Source: Auritidibacter ignavus (GTDB lineage: Bacteria; Actinomycetota; Actinomycetes; Actinomycetales; Micrococcaceae). From it: DNA of 64,000 nt. The stretch is taken from positions 1 through 64,000 of the forward strand of contig NZ_RDQR01000013.1 in NCBI RefSeq assembly GCF_003703835.1, given 5' to 3'. Positions within the stretch are counted from its first letter, which is position 1. Every line of letters starts with the position of its first letter. This document shows, in pieces, positions 51,643-62,048 of the stretch. The notes below the pieces were generated by a model. That model was not told the origin of the DNA, did no database searches, and worked only from the letters and a program-made list of their open reading frames with translations. A program made the translations under genes and the position numbers.

Positions 51643-52956
51643 CTAACGCAGGAGTCCTTCGTAGTTGTGTTGTTCCATCTGGGCATTGATTTGCTTGATG
51701 GTCGTCAGAGCAACGCCCACCATAATCAAGATCGACGTACCGCCGAACGGGAAGTTCTGATTCGCACCGATCAGAACAAAGGCTACCAGCGGAATCATGG
51801 CGATAACACCAAGGTACAAGGAACCCACGAACGTGATACGAGAAATCACGTATTCCAGATACTGCACGGTGGGCCGGCCCGCCCGGACGCCTGGAATGAA
51901 TCCGCCGTAGCGTTTCATATTGTCCGAAATGTCCTGCGGATTGAACGTGATGGTCACGTAAAAATATGTGAACCCAATCGTGAGCAAGAAGAAAATCAGC
52001 ATGTAGACCGGGTGCGACTGCGTGCCGAAATACTCCTGCAACCAGACCACCCATTCTTTGGGTTCTTCTTGACTACCGGGAGCTGGCTGGTTGAACTGGA
52101 TCAAGATCTGCGGAAGCATCAGGATTGAAGAAGCGAAGATCACCGGAATGACACCGGCCATATTGACCTTGATCGGAATGTAGGTCGAGGTACCGCCGAC
52201 GGTGCGACGACCAATCTGACGCTTGGCGTATTGGACCGGTACGCGACGTTGCGAATCCTCGACGAACACGATGGCCATAATGGTCAACAATCCCACGACC
52301 ATCACGATCGCAAAAGTCTGCCAACCCTGGGTGGTCCAGATCTGGCCGAGTCCGGCCGGGAAGCCAGCTGCGATCGAGATGAAGATCATCAGCGACATAC
52401 CGTTACCCACACCGCGTTCGGTGATCTGCTCCCCCATCCACATCAGCACCACGGCACCAGTGGTGAGGATCAGCACCAACAACAGGATGGAAGGGATGCT
52501 GCTATCGGTGAGCAGCGGGAGGTTGCAGTTCAGCAGTGCACCCGAGGAAGCCAAGGTAGACAGCGTGGTCGCATTCAGTAGCGCCAGTGCAATGGTCAGG
52601 TAGCGGGTGTACTGTGTGAGCTTGGCTTGTCCTTCGGCGCCTTCCTTATGGAGGCGCTCGAACCGTGGGATCACGACGCGCAACAGTTGGGTGATAATCG
52701 CGGCGGTAATGTAGGGCATGATGCCCAGCGCGAAGATGGAGACCTGGAGCATCGCGCCACCGGAGAACATGTTCACGAACGAGTACAGGCCACCTTCGGT
52801 TTCACCGCTGGCCAGACACATTTGCACGTTGTCGTAGTTCACTCCCGGTGCAGGGATAAAAGAACCGATCCGGTAGATCACAATGACACCGAGCGTGAAT
52901 AGGATCTTGGTCCGCAGATCCGGGGTCTTAAAGACCCGTGCAATCGCGCTGAACAA
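51643..52956 (-). CDS. secY: preprotein translocase subunit SecY
   Basis: 437 residues with ten membrane segments; GSFIPAPGVN after helix 1, and the late GGFIPGVRAGRPTVQYL and a short C-terminal tail (QMEQHNYEGLLR) are typical. The start is taken as TTG at 52956: AGGAGG sits 4 bp upstream, and the protein then opens FSAIARVFKTPDLRTKILF as SecY should. Upstream in-frame starts give a 22-residue addition without similarity. It is the channel of the Sec system. It lies 198 bp after rplO, beyond a strong hairpin. Confidence 0.94.
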   Translation of the reverse strand: MFSAIARVFKTPDLRTKILFTLGVIVIYRIGSFIPAPGVNYDNVQMCLASGETEGGLYSFVNMFSGGAMLQVSIFALGIMPYITAAIITQLLRVVIPRFERLHKEGAEGQAKLTQYTRYLTIALALLNATTLSTLASSGALLNCNLPLLTDSSIPSILLLVLILTTGAVVLMWMGEQITERGVGNGMSLMIFISIAAGFPAGLGQIWTTQGWQTFAIVMVVGLLTIMAIVFVEDSQRRVPVQYAKRQIGRRTVGGTSTYIPIKVNMAGVIPVIFASSILMLPQILIQFNQPAPGSQEEPKEWVVWLQEYFGTQSHPVYMLIFFLLTIGFTYFYVTITFNPQDISDNMKRYGGFIPGVRAGRPTVQYLEYVISRITFVGSLYLGVIAMIPLVAFVLIGANQNFPFGGTSILIMVGVALTTIKQINAQMEQHNYEGLLR

Positions 52957-53082
52957 GCGTCCTCCTGAAGGGGTAATGGTCGAGGTGGCCGAAGCCGTTC
53001 GTAGTCTGCGTGGGTGGGCCATAACCCGCGCATCTGCGGGTGTGGTGATGACACACCGTAGAGATTCTAGCGTTAAATGCCT

Positions 53083-53128
53083 CGGTCCTCGATTCGTTGC
53101 AAGACCTCCTGCACAGAATCGAGGACCG
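53083..53128 (-). terminator. strong stem-loop between rplO and secY
   Basis: CGGTCCTCGATTC (53083-53095) and GAATCGAGGACCG (53116-53128) form a perfect 13-bp stem. The 20-nt loop contains AGGAGG on the minus strand. AGGCATTTAAC follows. It is a terminator or attenuator that can set secY-adk apart from the spc ribosomal genes. Confidence 0.7.
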
Positions 53129-53154
53129 ATTGGCCTGAATCGGAGTGTTTCGCC

Positions 53155-53631
53155 TTAGCGAGCCGTGGTTGACCCTCCAGCGGCGTTGATCTTTTCAACA
53201 GCCGACTTGGAGAATGCATCGGCGGTGATGTTCAGAGCCACGGAGATCTCTCCGGTACCCAGGATTTTCACCGGCTGGTTCTTGCGCACCAAGCCACGCT
53301 CCACCAGAGAATCGACGGTGACCTCGCCACCGTCGGGGAAGTGCTGAGCGAGCTTGTCCAGGTTGACGACCTGGTACTCGGTGCGGAATGGGTTTTTGAA
53401 TCCGCGCAGTTTCGGAAGGCGCATGTGCAACGGAAGCTGACCACCTTCGAAACCTGCAGGGACCTGGTAACGAGCCTTGGTGCCCTTAGTACCGCGGGTA
53501 GCGGTCTTGCCACCCTTACCGCCTTCACCGCGTCCGTAACGCAGCTTGGTCTTCTTCGAACCGGCAGCTGGACGCAGGTCATGCAGCTTGACGATGTCTG
53601 GGCCGTTCTGGCCTTCGTTGGTGTCAGCCAT
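53155..53631 (-). CDS. rplO: 50S ribosomal protein L15
   Basis: 158 residues. [35 protein letters not shown] is the hallmark Gly/Lys-rich N-terminal part, with [18 protein letters not shown] after it. It overlaps rpmD by 8 bp. It ends the spc ribosomal block. Confidence 0.97.
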   Translation of the reverse strand: MADTNEGQNGPDIVKLHDLRPAAGSKKTKLRYGRGEGGKGGKTATRGTKGTKARYQVPAGFEGGQLPLHMRLPKLRGFKNPFRTEYQVVNLDKLAQHFPDGGEVTVDSLVERGLVRKNQPVKILGTGEISVALNITADAFSKSAVEKINAAGGSTTAR

Positions 53632-53857
53632 TATTGACCTCCTCCACTGTGACGAGGTGGCGCACGGTATTAATCATGCCCACCGTGGACTCATCGGCTG
53701 TACGGGTCACAGTGTGACCAATTCGCTTCAGACCGAGCGAACGCACAGTCTCACGATGCTTGGGTTTACGGCCCACGGTTGAACGGATCTGGGTAATCGC
53801 CAGAGTCGCATCCGAGGCCGTGATGTTCTTTGGAGTTGAACCGTTGTTCGTTGCCAT
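53624..53857 (-). CDS. rpmD: 50S ribosomal protein L30
   Basis: 77 residues. [30 protein letters not shown] is the diagnostic core, preceded by about 18 non-conserved residues. It starts 2 bp after rpsE and overlaps rplO. Confidence 0.95.
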   Translation of the reverse strand: MATNNGSTPKNITASDATLAITQIRSTVGRKPKHRETVRSLGLKRIGHTVTRTADESTVGMINTVRHLVTVEEVNNG

Positions 53858-53859
53858 GA

Positions 53860-54603
53860 TCAGGCACCTGCCCTTTCTTCGGCCTTCTTGGCGCGATCTT
53901 CCTGCATGGTGCGAAGCATGGCGTGCGGAGCGACCTCATCGACAGGTTTACCGCGACGGGCAGCAACTTCCTCGGGTCCTTCCAACTGCTTGAGCGCATC
54001 GATCGTGCCTCGCACAATGTTGATGGCGTTCACTGAACCCATCGACTTGGAAAGCACATCGTGGATTCCTGCGCACTCCAGCACAGCACGCACCGGACCA
54101 CCAGCGATCACACCGGTACCGGGGGAAGCAGGACGCAACAGCACAACGCCGGCAGCGTCTTCACCCTGCACGATGTGAGGAATGGTTGTCCCGATACGCG
54201 GAACGCGGAAGAAGCTCTTCTTGGCCTCTTCAACACCCTTGGCGATAGCGGCCGGAACTTCCTTGGCCTTACCGTAACCAACGCCAACCAGACCGTCGCC
54301 GTCACCGACGACAACCAGAGCGGTGAAGGAGAACCGACGTCCGCCCTTGACCACCTTGGATACGCGGTTGATGGTCACCACGCGCTCGAGGAACTCGTCG
54401 CGGTTGTCGTTGCCACGGGAGTTGTTACGGCGGGAGCCGCGTTCGTTCTTGGCAGCGCGGTCACGACGGCCTCGACCGCCGCGCTCACCACGACCACCAG
54501 TGCGTTCGGTGTTCTGGCTAACCGAACCTGATGAGGTCTCAGACACGGCGTCTTCGTTAGCTTCAGTCACCTGATTGTCCTTTTCGTTGGTGTTTTCGCT
54601 CAC
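53860..54603 (-). CDS. rpsE: 30S ribosomal protein S5
   Basis: 247 residues, against about 167 in E. coli. The first 65 residues are an added Gly/Arg/Asn/Glu-rich region ([18 protein letters not shown]). The core has [38 protein letters not shown] and the C-terminal extension of about 30 residues. S5 monitors decoding fidelity. It overlaps rplR by 4 bp. Confidence 0.97.
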   Translation of the reverse strand: MSENTNEKDNQVTEANEDAVSETSSGSVSQNTERTGGRGERGGRGRRDRAAKNERGSRRNNSRGNDNRDEFLERVVTINRVSKVVKGGRRFSFTALVVVGDGDGLVGVGYGKAKEVPAAIAKGVEEAKKSFFRVPRIGTTIPHIVQGEDAAGVVLLRPASPGTGVIAGGPVRAVLECAGIHDVLSKSMGSVNAINIVRGTIDALKQLEGPEEVAARRGKPVDEVAPHAMLRTMQEDRAKKAEERAGA

Positions 54604-54974
54604 AGTTTCAGCCCCCCTTCGCGTGCTCCTTCAGCTACTGCCGCGACGCGACCGTGGTAACGGTTACCGCCACGGTCGAAGACGACCGCTTCAATGCCGG
54701 CTGCTTTGGCGCGCTCAGCGACGAGCTCGCCAACCTTACGCGACTTCTCGACCTTCTCAGCGTCCAAGCTCCGAAGATCGGCTTCCATAGTGGAAGCTGA
54801 AACCAGGGTGAGTCCCTTGGTGTCGTCGACCACCTGCACGAAGACGTGTCGGGCTGAACGGTTGACGACCAAGCGAGGACGTGCCGAGGTTCCGGAGATA
54901 TGCTTGCGAACACGCTGGTGGCGGCGAGCCCGAGCAGCGTATTTGCCCTTGCCTTTGACAGTGACGTTCGACAT
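54600..54974 (-). CDS. rplR: 50S ribosomal protein L18
   Basis: 124 residues, a 5S rRNA-binding protein. [34 protein letters not shown] and [24 protein letters not shown] are typical. The ATG at 54974 shares a base with the rplF stop (TGATG), a coupled start; a GTG one codon before is the alternative. Confidence 0.96.
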   Translation of the reverse strand: MSNVTVKGKGKYAARARRHQRVRKHISGTSARPRLVVNRSARHVFVQVVDDTKGLTLVSASTMEADLRSLDAEKVEKSRKVGELVAERAKAAGIEAVVFDRGGNRYHGRVAAVAEGAREGGLKL

Positions 54975-55507
54975 CACTTACCTGCCTTTCCGGCCTTACG
55001 ACGGACCTGCTCGCCCAAATACCGGATGCCCTTGCCCTTATAAGGCTCGGTTCTACGAAGTTTCCGGATATTGGCTGCGGTTTCGCCGACCAGCTGCTTG
55101 TCGATCCCGGAGACAGTCACCTTGTTGCCGTCAACTTTGAAGTCGATGCCCTTCGGCGCGTCTACGGAAATGGTGTGGGAGAAGCCCAGGGAAAATTCCA
55201 GACCCTGTCCCTTGGCCAGCACGCGGTAACCGGTACCAATGATCTCCAACGTCTTGGAGTAGCCTTCGGTGACACCCACGATCATGTTATTGATCATGGT
55301 CCGGCTCAAACCGTGCAACGAACGCGATTCGCGCTCATCGTCGGGACGGCTGACAGTAATAGTGTTTTCTTCCAAATCAACGGTGATAGGCGATGCAACG
55401 GTGAAGCTCAGCTCGCCCTTAGGTCCTTTCACATCGACCTGCGAGCCATTGACCTTCACATCAACGCCGGAAGGCACGGTGATCGGAAGACGTCCAATAC
55501 GTGACAT
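54974..55507 (-). CDS. rplF: 50S ribosomal protein L6
   Basis: 177 residues in two repeated domains. [20 protein letters not shown] starts it and [23 protein letters not shown] ends it, both conserved. The ATG at 55507 is standard; AGGTAGAGAAA lies upstream. It follows rpsH by 26 bp. Confidence 0.97.
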   Translation of the reverse strand: MSRIGRLPITVPSGVDVKVNGSQVDVKGPKGELSFTVASPITVDLEENTITVSRPDDERESRSLHGLSRTMINNMIVGVTEGYSKTLEIIGTGYRVLAKGQGLEFSLGFSHTISVDAPKGIDFKVDGNKVTVSGIDKQLVGETAANIRKLRRTEPYKGKGIRYLGEQVRRKAGKAGK

Positions 55508-55533
55508 TTTCTCTACCTTTCGTCCGTGTTCCG

Positions 55534-55932
55534 TTACCACACGTAGGCGAGGACTTCCCCACCTACACCTTTGGAAGCCGCCTGACGGTCTGTGAGCAGA
55601 CCGGAGGAGGTTGACAGGATCGCAATCCCCAAACCGCCCAACACACGAGGCAGGTTGGTGGACTTGGCATAAACGCGCAGACCGGGCTTAGAAATACGGC
55701 GCAGGCCAGCAATAGCGTGCTCGCGCTGCGGGCCGAACTTCAGCTGGATGGTCAGGGTTTTGCCAACACGGGCCTCTTCTTCGGCCCAGTCATCGATGTA
55801 GCCTTCGTTTTTCAAGATCTCGGCCAGGCGGGTCTTCAGTTTCGAAGACGGCATGGATACCGAGTCATGTGAGGCCGAATTTGCGTTGCGCAGACGGGTC
55901 AACATGTCTGCGACAGGATCGGTCATAGTCAT
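55534..55932 (-). CDS. rpsH: 30S ribosomal protein S8
   Basis: 132 residues. [22 protein letters not shown] and the C-terminal [24 protein letters not shown] are diagnostic. S8 binds 16S helix 21 and in E. coli represses the spc operon. It follows rplE by 72 bp; the rpsN gene expected between them in many bacteria is absent. Confidence 0.97.
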   Translation of the reverse strand: MTMTDPVADMLTRLRNANSASHDSVSMPSSKLKTRLAEILKNEGYIDDWAEEEARVGKTLTIQLKFGPQREHAIAGLRRISKPGLRVYAKSTNLPRVLGGLGIAILSTSSGLLTDRQAASKGVGGEVLAYVW

Positions 55933-56004
55933 GTGGGCTTCACGCCCTTTCTCGCTGTGGTTTCCCGGACCGGTACACCGGATGGGACCTGTAGCGTAGA
56001 TAGA

Positions 56005-56595
56005 TTACTGGTCTTTCTTGAATGGGAAGCCCAGAGCGCGCAACAGCGCACGGCCTTCGTCATCGGTCGTTGCGGTGGTCACGACGGTGATGTCCATACC
56101 GCGTACGCGGTCGATATTGTCCTGATCGATCTCGTGGAACACGGTCTGCTCGGCCAGGCCGAACGTGTAGTTACCGTTACCATCGAACTGCTTGGAGGAC
56201 AGACCACGGAAGTCACGAATACGTGGCAGAGCAAACGAGACCAAACGGTCCAGGAATTCCCACATGCGGTCGCCGCGCATGGTCACATGGGCGCCGATGG
56301 GCATACCTTCACGCAACTTAAACTGCGCGATGGACTTCTTGGCCTTGGAAACCTGTGGCTTCTGACCAGTGATGGCGGCCAGATCCTTGATGGCACCTTC
56401 GATGACCTTCGAGTCACGAGCTGCTTCACCAACACCCATGTTCACCACAACTTTGGTCAGGCCCGGGACCTGCATCACGTTGCTGTAGTTAAACTGGTCC
56501 TGCAGCGACTTCTTGATCTCGTTCTGGTATGTGGCCTTCAGACGCGGGGTGACCTTGGGGGCTGCGGCCGTATCGGTGCTAACCTCAGTCATCAC
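56005..56595 (-). CDS. rplE: 50S ribosomal protein L5
   Basis: 196 residues, a 5S rRNA-binding protein. [40 protein letters not shown], then [22 protein letters not shown] and [20 protein letters not shown] are standard. A 15-residue Thr/Ala-rich leader is non-conserved. It overlaps rplX by 4 bp. Confidence 0.97.
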   Translation of the reverse strand: MMTEVSTDTAAAPKVTPRLKATYQNEIKKSLQDQFNYSNVMQVPGLTKVVVNMGVGEAARDSKVIEGAIKDLAAITGQKPQVSKAKKSIAQFKLREGMPIGAHVTMRGDRMWEFLDRLVSFALPRIRDFRGLSSKQFDGNGNYTFGLAEQTVFHEIDQDNIDRVRGMDITVVTTATTDDEGRALLRALGFPFKKDQ

Positions 56596-56933
56596 AGCTC
56601 CTTTCCAGAGGCCTTGGCGTAACGGACCTTGACGGTCTTGGTTTCGCCGTTCTTCTCGACTTCTTCAAAGCGGTAGCCAACGCGGGTCGGCTTGCCAGAC
56701 TCGGGGTCTACGATGGCAACATTCGAAATGTGCATCGGGGCTTCGACCACCTGGATACCACCTTCGGTAGCGCCCTGGGGTCCCTGACCGGCACGGACGT
56801 GCTTAGTCACGCGGTTGACACCTTCAACGAGCACGCGCTCATCTTTGGGGAACACGCGCAGGACTTTGCCCTGCTTGCCCTTGTCCTTGCCTGCAATAAC
56901 CTGCACGAGGTCGTCTTTCTTGATCTTGGCCAT
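56592..56933 (-). CDS. rplX: 50S ribosomal protein L24
   Basis: 113 residues. The KOW segment is [37 protein letters not shown]. It is an early assembly protein at the exit tunnel. It starts 4 bp after rplN. Confidence 0.97.
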   Translation of the reverse strand: MAKIKKDDLVQVIAGKDKGKQGKVLRVFPKDERVLVEGVNRVTKHVRAGQGPQGATEGGIQVVEAPMHISNVAIVDPESGKPTRVGYRFEEVEKNGETKTVKVRYAKASGKEL

Positions 56934-56937
56934 GGGA

Positions 56938-57306
56938 CTAGATCACCTCCGGTGCCAGTGACACGATACGCATGAACTTCTTGTCACGAAGTTCGCGACC
57001 GACCGGGCCGAAAATACGAGTGCCACGGGGTTCCTGGTCACCCTTGAGAATTACAGCTGCGTTCTCATCGAAGCTGATGTAGGAACCGTCAGCGCGGCGT
57101 ACCGATTTCTTGGCACGGACTACCACGGCTTTGACGACATCTCCAGCCTTGACGTTGCCACCGGGGATAGCGTCTTTTACGGTTGCGACGATCACGTCGC
57201 CGATGGATGCATAGCGGCGTCCAGATCCTCCGAGAATACGGATAGCCAGGATTTCCTTGGCGCCCGTATTGTCGGCGACCTTAAGCCGCGACTCCTGCTG
57301 AATCAC
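56938..57306 (-). CDS. rplN: 50S ribosomal protein L14
   Basis: 122 residues. [39 protein letters not shown] is unmistakable, as is the closing [19 protein letters not shown]. The GTG at 57306 is used (AGGAGTAATCAA before it); all upstream frame is non-conserved. It is the first gene of the spc block and has a long leader. Confidence 0.97.
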   Translation of the reverse strand: MIQQESRLKVADNTGAKEILAIRILGGSGRRYASIGDVIVATVKDAIPGGNVKAGDVVKAVVVRAKKSVRRADGSYISFDENAAVILKGDQEPRGTRIFGPVGRELRDKKFMRIVSLAPEVI

Positions 57307-57577
57307 TTGATTACTCCTGTCGTCGTGCTGGTTCTCCCCCGAAGACCGGGTGAGCCTAGCCGAACGGTGAACTGATAGCTTTCGCCTTCTGCTTTCCCTC
57401 ACCCTGAGAGGCTCGTGGCGTCGAACAACGAGCAATCTCGACGTTGTTCAGACCGCTCGAGAACACTCATTCACGTCATCCACGTGCAGGGCAAGGCCGA
57501 GGCATTTTCGGCGAAAGTTCTGTGGTTCTTGGCACGTGAGATGGATGGTCTCACCATCAAGAGCACACAGACTCTTC
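57307..57577 (-). other. leader of the spc operon
   Basis: About 270 nt between the predicted transcription start and rplN. A hairpin GAACAACG (57423-57430) / CGTTGTTC (57442-57449) stands in the middle. I see no coding frame. Its length suggests a regulatory leader, possibly for feedback by a ribosomal protein, but no known motif was recognised. Confidence 0.4.
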
Positions 57578-57607
57578 ATCTTACACGCCATACTGGCGCT
57601 ATTTCAA
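57578..57607 (-). promoter_or_regulatory. candidate spc operon promoter
   Basis: On the minus strand TTGAAA (57602-57607) and TAAGAT (57578-57583) are 18 bp apart, near the sigma-70-type consensus. The spacer contains the palindrome CGCCA-TAC-TGGCG. It sits about 270 bp upstream of rplN. Confidence 0.6.
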
Positions 57608-57695
57608 TCTAATGGCATGGTGGTGCGGGTGTTAGTTCGCTCTCTGTCGATTGGCGTCGTCCTGAGAAAAGCACGTGACAAAGTCTCAGTTAACG

Positions 57696-57729
57696 ACACA
57701 GGCCCACCACAAAAGTGGTGGGCCTGTGT
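57696..57729 (-). terminator. hairpin after rpsQ (end of S10 operon)
   Basis: ACACAGGCCCACCAC (57696-57710) and GTGGTGGGCCTGTGT (57715-57729) form a perfect 15-bp stem with an AAAA loop, 19 bp after the rpsQ stop. No immediate T run follows on the minus strand, so strength is uncertain, but position and stem support termination. Confidence 0.7.
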
Positions 57730-57747
57730 TACTCAGTGCGCCTGGGA

Positions 57748-58041
57748 TTACTGAGCGCGCTCAACAATCTCAGCCAGCCGCCAGCGCTTGCTCTTAGACA
57801 ACGGGCGGGTCTCCATCAAGTCGACGCGGTCACCCACACCTGCGGTGTTCTCCTCATCGTGAGCCTTCACACGCTTGGTGGTGCGAACGATCTTGCCATA
57901 CAGTGCGTGCTTTTTGTGGGACTCGATCTCCACGACGATGGTCTTATCCATCTTGTCGGAAACCACGATTCCACGAAGAGTCTTCCGGTAGTTACGCTCC
58001 GGAGCGGCTTCGGTGGCGGCGGTGTTCGTTGATTCGGTCAC
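57748..58041 (-). CDS. rpsQ: 30S ribosomal protein S17
   Basis: 97 residues. [47 protein letters not shown] is the OB-fold core; about 16 Thr/Ala-rich residues precede it. It overlaps rpmC by 4 bp and ends the S10 operon before a hairpin. Confidence 0.97.
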   Translation of the reverse strand: MTESTNTAATEAAPERNYRKTLRGIVVSDKMDKTIVVEIESHKKHALYGKIVRTTKRVKAHDEENTAGVGDRVDLMETRPLSKSKRWRLAEIVERAQ

Positions 58042-58343
58042 TTGTCCTCCTCCTCAGCCTTCTTCTTGGACTTCTTGGTTTTCTTCTTGGATTCTTTGAC
58101 GTCATCAGCCGGAACGTCGACATTCTCGCGAATACCGAGTTCACGCTCGCGCAGGATGGTGTAGATCCGTGCGATATCGCGCTTGACGACCTTGATACGA
58201 CCGGTGTTTTCGATCTGACCGGTGGCGGCTTGGAAACGCAGGTTGAACAGTTCAGCCTTTGCTTTCTGCAGCTCTTCGGTCAGGCGGGCGTTATCGAAGC
58301 CATCGAGAGCTTCAATGTTGAGTTCCTTGGAACCAACTGCCAT
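58038..58343 (-). CDS. rpmC: 50S ribosomal protein L29
   Basis: 101 residues, longer than the common 60-70: the core ([48 protein letters not shown]) is followed by a tail of Lys/Glu repeats ([19 protein letters not shown]). The ATG at 58343 begins 2 bp after rplP; a GTG two codons earlier overlapping rplP is possible. Confidence 0.95.
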   Translation of the reverse strand: MAVGSKELNIEALDGFDNARLTEELQKAKAELFNLRFQAATGQIENTGRIKVVKRDIARIYTILRERELGIRENVDVPADDVKESKKKTKKSKKKAEEEDK

Positions 58344-58345
58344 GA

Positions 58346-58762
58346 TCACTCACCACCTTCACGACGAACGATACGTGCCTTCATCGGCAACTTGTGGATG
58401 GCCAAAGTCAACGCTTCACGGGCGACCTCTTCGGAAACACCGGAAAGTTCGAACATCACTCGTCCGGGCTTGACGTTTGCAACCCAGTACTCAGGCGAAC
58501 CCTTACCGGAACCCATACGGACTTCGGCAGGCTTCTTGGTCAACGGACGGTCCGGGAAAATATTGATCCAGACCTTACCACCACGCTTAATGTGGCGGGT
58601 CATGGCAATACGAGCTGCCTCGATCTGGCGGTTGGTGACGTAGGAGTGGGTCAGAGCTTGGACACCAAACTCACCGAAGGTCACTTCGGTTCCACCCTTA
58701 GCCATACCACGACGACCGGGACGGTGCTGCTTGCGGTACTTCACACGACGTGGGATCAACAT
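58346..58762 (-). CDS. rplP: 50S ribosomal protein L16
   Basis: 138 residues. [24 protein letters not shown] and [33 protein letters not shown] are standard. L16 organises the A-site region. Its start overlaps the rpsC stop by one base. Confidence 0.98.
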   Translation of the reverse strand: MLIPRRVKYRKQHRPGRRGMAKGGTEVTFGEFGVQALTHSYVTNRQIEAARIAMTRHIKRGGKVWINIFPDRPLTKKPAEVRMGSGKGSPEYWVANVKPGRVMFELSGVSEEVAREALTLAIHKLPMKARIVRREGGE

Positions 58763-59547
58763 TAGGCGTTGCCTCCTTCAGTTGCGCCGGTCTGTGCCTT
58801 GGCGTCCTGTCCCCCGCCGCGACGACGACGCTGGTTGTTGCGGCCACGGCCGCCACCGCGTCCACCACGACCGGACGGCTTGGCAGCCTCGACTGCAGCC
58901 AGTTCCTTATCGGTCAAGTCACCCTTGTAGATCCAGACCTTCACACCAATGCGACCGAAGGTGGTCTTCGCTTCGAATTTGCCGAAGTCGATGTTGGCGC
59001 GCAGGGTGTGCAGAGGCACGCGACCTTCACGGTAGAACTCCGAACGAGACATTTCAGCCCCGCCCAGACGGCCCGAGCACTGGATACGGATACCCTTGGC
59101 GCCCGCACGCATTGCGGACTGGATGCTACGACGCATCGCGCGACGGAAAGCCACACGGGCGGCCAGCTGCTCAGCGACACCCTGTGCCACGAGCTGGGCG
59201 TCCATTTCGGGGTTCTTGACTTCCAGAATGTTGAGCTGGATCTGCTTGCCGGTCAGCTTTTCCAGCGACCGACGAATACGATCGGCTTCTGCACCCCGGC
59301 GACCGATGACGATACCCGGGCGCGCGGTGTGGACGTCCACACGAACGCGATCGCGAGTGCGTTCGATCTCCACCTTGGCGATGCCAGCACGCTCCATACC
59401 ATCGGACAGAAGTTCACGAATGCGAACGTCTTCTTTCACGAAGTCGGCGTAGCGCTGGCCTTCCTGGTTGGAGTCAGCGAACCAACGGGAGACGTGATCG
59501 GTGGTGATACCGAGGCGGAATCCATTGGGATTAATTTTCTGACCCAT
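58762..59547 (-). CDS. rpsC: 30S ribosomal protein S3
   Basis: 261 residues. [24 protein letters not shown] begins it, the KH domain has [18 protein letters not shown]-like motif, and [13 protein letters not shown] closes the core. A Gly/Arg-rich tail of about 45 residues ([19 protein letters not shown]) follows. It begins directly at the rplV stop without a gap. Confidence 0.97.
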   Translation of the reverse strand: MGQKINPNGFRLGITTDHVSRWFADSNQEGQRYADFVKEDVRIRELLSDGMERAGIAKVEIERTRDRVRVDVHTARPGIVIGRRGAEADRIRRSLEKLTGKQIQLNILEVKNPEMDAQLVAQGVAEQLAARVAFRRAMRRSIQSAMRAGAKGIRIQCSGRLGGAEMSRSEFYREGRVPLHTLRANIDFGKFEAKTTFGRIGVKVWIYKGDLTDKELAAVEAAKPSGRGGRGGGRGRNNQRRRRGGGQDAKAQTGATEGGNA

Positions 59548-59916
59548 TTAGTTGGTCCCACCCTTCTCTTCTTCGGTCGCAACGACCACGGTGACGTGGC
59601 TGGTGCGTTTTCTGATCTGGAAAGCGCGTCCCTGGGCACGAGGCTGGTAGCGCTTCATGGTCGGTCCTTCATCTACGAAAGCTTCGGAGATGAACAGTTC
59701 GTCTTCTTTGAAGGACAGACCTTCACGGTCTGCTTTCTGACGGGCATTGTCCACCGCGGAGGCAACAACCTTATACACCGGCTCCGAAGCACCCTGCTGA
59801 GCGAACTTCAGAATAGCCAGCGCTTCAGTCGCTTGCTTACCACGAACAAGGTCGACAACGCGCCGGGCCTTCATTGGCGTCACGCGCAAGTAGCGCGCAC
59901 TTGCCTTGGCTTCCAT
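59548..59916 (-). CDS. rplV: 50S ribosomal protein L22
   Basis: 122 residues. [29 protein letters not shown] opens it and [24 protein letters not shown] holds the tunnel-lining hairpin where macrolide-resistance changes occur; nothing unusual is seen there. It follows rpsS by 34 bp. Confidence 0.97.
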   Translation of the reverse strand: MEAKASARYLRVTPMKARRVVDLVRGKQATEALAILKFAQQGASEPVYKVVASAVDNARQKADREGLSFKEDELFISEAFVDEGPTMKRYQPRAQGRAFQIRKRTSHVTVVVATEEEKGGTN

Positions 59917-59950
59917 TGCTTATCCTCTTTCGAATCTCGCAGGGCCCGCC

Positions 59951-60229
59951 TTAGCGGCGGCCCTTCTGGTCGTCCTTGGAGTGGCCGCGGAAGGTTCGAG
60001 TTGGTGCGAACTCTCCGAGCTTGTGTCCCACCATGGCTTCGGTGATGAACACCGGAACGTGCTTCCGACCGTCGTGGACAGCGATGGTGTGACCAATCAT
60101 GTCCGGAACGATCATGGAACGACGGGACCAGGTGCGGATAACGTTCTTATTGGTCTTTTCGTTCTCAGCAAGAACCTTCAGGTAGAGATGCTGATCAACG
60201 TAAGGACCCTTTTTCAGGCTGCGTGGCAT
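59951..60229 (-). CDS. rpsS: 30S ribosomal protein S19
   Basis: 92 residues. [48 protein letters not shown] and [20 protein letters not shown] are textbook S19. It follows rplB by 15 bp. Confidence 0.98.
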   Translation of the reverse strand: MPRSLKKGPYVDQHLYLKVLAENEKTNKNVIRTWSRRSMIVPDMIGHTIAVHDGRKHVPVFITEAMVGHKLGEFAPTRTFRGHSKDDQKGRR

Positions 60230-60244
60230 TGAGAGATCAGCTCC

Positions 60245-61084
60245 TTATCGTGATTTCTTGCCGGTACGACGACGACGAACAATGAGTTTGTCGCTTTCCT
60301 TATTCGGGCGGCGGGTGCGGCCTTCCTTCTGACCGGACGGGCTCACAGGGTGACGACCACCGGAGGTACGACCTTCACCACCACCGTGCGGGTGGTCGAC
60401 CGGGTTCATCACAACACCGCGAACAGTCGGGCGGACGCCCTTCCAGCGCATGCGACCGGCCTTACCCCAGGAGATGTTGATCTGCTCGGCGTTGCCGACT
60501 TCACCGATAGTGGCGCGGCAACGAACGTCAACGTTGCGAATTTCACCGGAGGGCAGACGCAACTGGGCGTACTTGCCCTCGCGAGCCACCAGCTGGGTGG
60601 AGGCACCAGCGGAACGAGCCAGCTTAGCGCCACCGCCCGGGCGTAGCTCCACTGCGTGCACCACAGTACCCAGCGGGATATTGCGTAGCGGCAGATTGTT
60701 ACCCGGCTTGATATCAGCGTTCGCACCCGATTCGACGATGTCACCCTGCTTCAGCTTGGCCGGAGCAATGATGTAGCGCTTCGCGCCGTCGACGTAGTGC
60801 AACAGTGCAATGTTGGCAGTGCGGTTCGGGTCATATTCAATGTGTGCGACCTTGGCCGGAATGCCATCCTTGTCGTAGCGACGGAAATCGACCAGGCGGT
60901 ACTGGCGCTTGTGACCGCCGCCCTTGTGACGGGTCGTGATCTTGCCGGAGCTGTTACGCCCACCAGTCTTCGTCAGCGGACGAAGCAGTGATTTCTCGGG
61001 CGTGCTCCGCGTGATTTCTGAAAAGTCGGAAACCGACGAGCCGCGCTGGCCCGACGTAACCGGCTTGTATTTACGGATAGCCAT
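60245..61084 (-). CDS. rplB: 50S ribosomal protein L2
   Basis: 279 residues. [45 protein letters not shown], and the conserved histidine region [24 protein letters not shown] are present. L2 supports the peptidyl-transferase centre. It lies 31 bp after rplW. Confidence 0.98.
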   Translation of the reverse strand: MAIRKYKPVTSGQRGSSVSDFSEITRSTPEKSLLRPLTKTGGRNSSGKITTRHKGGGHKRQYRLVDFRRYDKDGIPAKVAHIEYDPNRTANIALLHYVDGAKRYIIAPAKLKQGDIVESGANADIKPGNNLPLRNIPLGTVVHAVELRPGGGAKLARSAGASTQLVAREGKYAQLRLPSGEIRNVDVRCRATIGEVGNAEQINISWGKAGRMRWKGVRPTVRGVVMNPVDHPHGGGEGRTSGGRHPVSPSGQKEGRTRRPNKESDKLIVRRRRTGKKSR

Positions 61085-61115
61085 ATCTTTATTCCTCGAT
61101 TAAGTGGTCTCCGGC

Positions 61116-61421
61116 TTAGAGAGCCGGACCTCCGAAGATGTCAATGGTCCCTTCCTTCAGAGTGACGATCGCGCGCTTGGTATCTTTGCGCGAACCCCAT
61201 CCGAAGCGGGTGCGCTGACGCTTCCCGGGACGGTTCATGGTGTTGACCGAATCAACTTTGACATCAAAAATCTTTTCGATGGCAAACTTAATTTCGGTCT
61301 TATTCGAGCGCGGGTCGACGATGAAGGTGTAACGACCCTCATCCATATCGGCGTAGCTCTTTTCCGAGACGACGGGAGAAATGATCACGTCGCGCGGGTC
61401 TTTGTTGATGGTGCCGCTCAT
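61116..61421 (-). CDS. rplW: 50S ribosomal protein L23
   Basis: 101 residues. [50 protein letters not shown] is the family core. L23 is the docking site for trigger factor and SRP at the tunnel exit. It overlaps rplD by 4 bp. Confidence 0.97.
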   Translation of the reverse strand: MSGTINKDPRDVIISPVVSEKSYADMDEGRYTFIVDPRSNKTEIKFAIEKIFDVKVDSVNTMNRPGKRQRTRFGWGSRKDTKRAIVTLKEGTIDIFGGPAL

Positions 61422-62044
61422 TTGGCCTCCTCCTTCTTGTTGCTGCCGGCGGCAGCCACGAAGGCCTCGTAGGCCGGCTTGGTAAAGACCACATCATCAC
61501 TCATCAGCACGTCGTAGGTGTTGAGCTGATCAGTGTAGAGGGTGTGGACTCGTTGCAGGTTGCGGGTGCTCAGGGCAGTCACATCGTCACTGCGATCAAT
61601 GACTACCAGGAAATTCTTCCGACCGGTATTCAGCTCCTCCAAGGCGGCCTTTGCGGCCTTAGTGGACGGAGTCTGTTCGGTCACGAGAGCTTCCAGCACG
61701 TGAATCCGGTCGTGACGAGCACGGTCGGACAGTGCTGACCGCAGAGCGGCAGCTTTCATTTTCTTGGGGGTCCGCTGGGAGTAGTCCCGCGGCACCGGGC
61801 CGTGGACAATACCACCGCCGGTCATCTGAGGCTCGCGGTTGGAGCCCTGACGAGCGCGACCGGTACCCTTCTGGCGGAATGGTTTACGGCCACCACCGGA
61901 TACTTCGCCGCGAGTCTTTGCTTTATGAGTTCCCTGCCGTGCAGCCGCTTGCTGTGCGACGACGACCTGGTGCATCAGAGGCACATTCGTCTCGGCACCA
62001 AAGATATCGGCCGGCAGATCAACCGTAACTTTCTTGACAGCCAT
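61418..62044 (-). CDS. rplD: 50S ribosomal protein L4
   Basis: 208 residues. The tunnel loop [40 protein letters not shown] is clear. In enterobacteria L4 also represses the S10 operon. The ATG at 62044 gives the normal start ([17 protein letters not shown]) and is 4 bp after rplC. Confidence 0.97.
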   Translation of the reverse strand: MAVKKVTVDLPADIFGAETNVPLMHQVVVAQQAAARQGTHKAKTRGEVSGGGRKPFRQKGTGRARQGSNREPQMTGGGIVHGPVPRDYSQRTPKKMKAAALRSALSDRARHDRIHVLEALVTEQTPSTKAAKAALEELNTGRKNFLVVIDRSDDVTALSTRNLQRVHTLYTDQLNTYDVLMSDDVVFTKPAYEAFVAAAGSNKKEEAK

Positions 62045-62048
62045 CTGC

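Noticed and set aside
58750-60045. Long open plus-strand frame opposite rpsC and rplV
   Set aside because: It lies entirely antisense to highly conserved ribosomal genes; such frames arise from the codon bias of high-GC genes and show no family motif.
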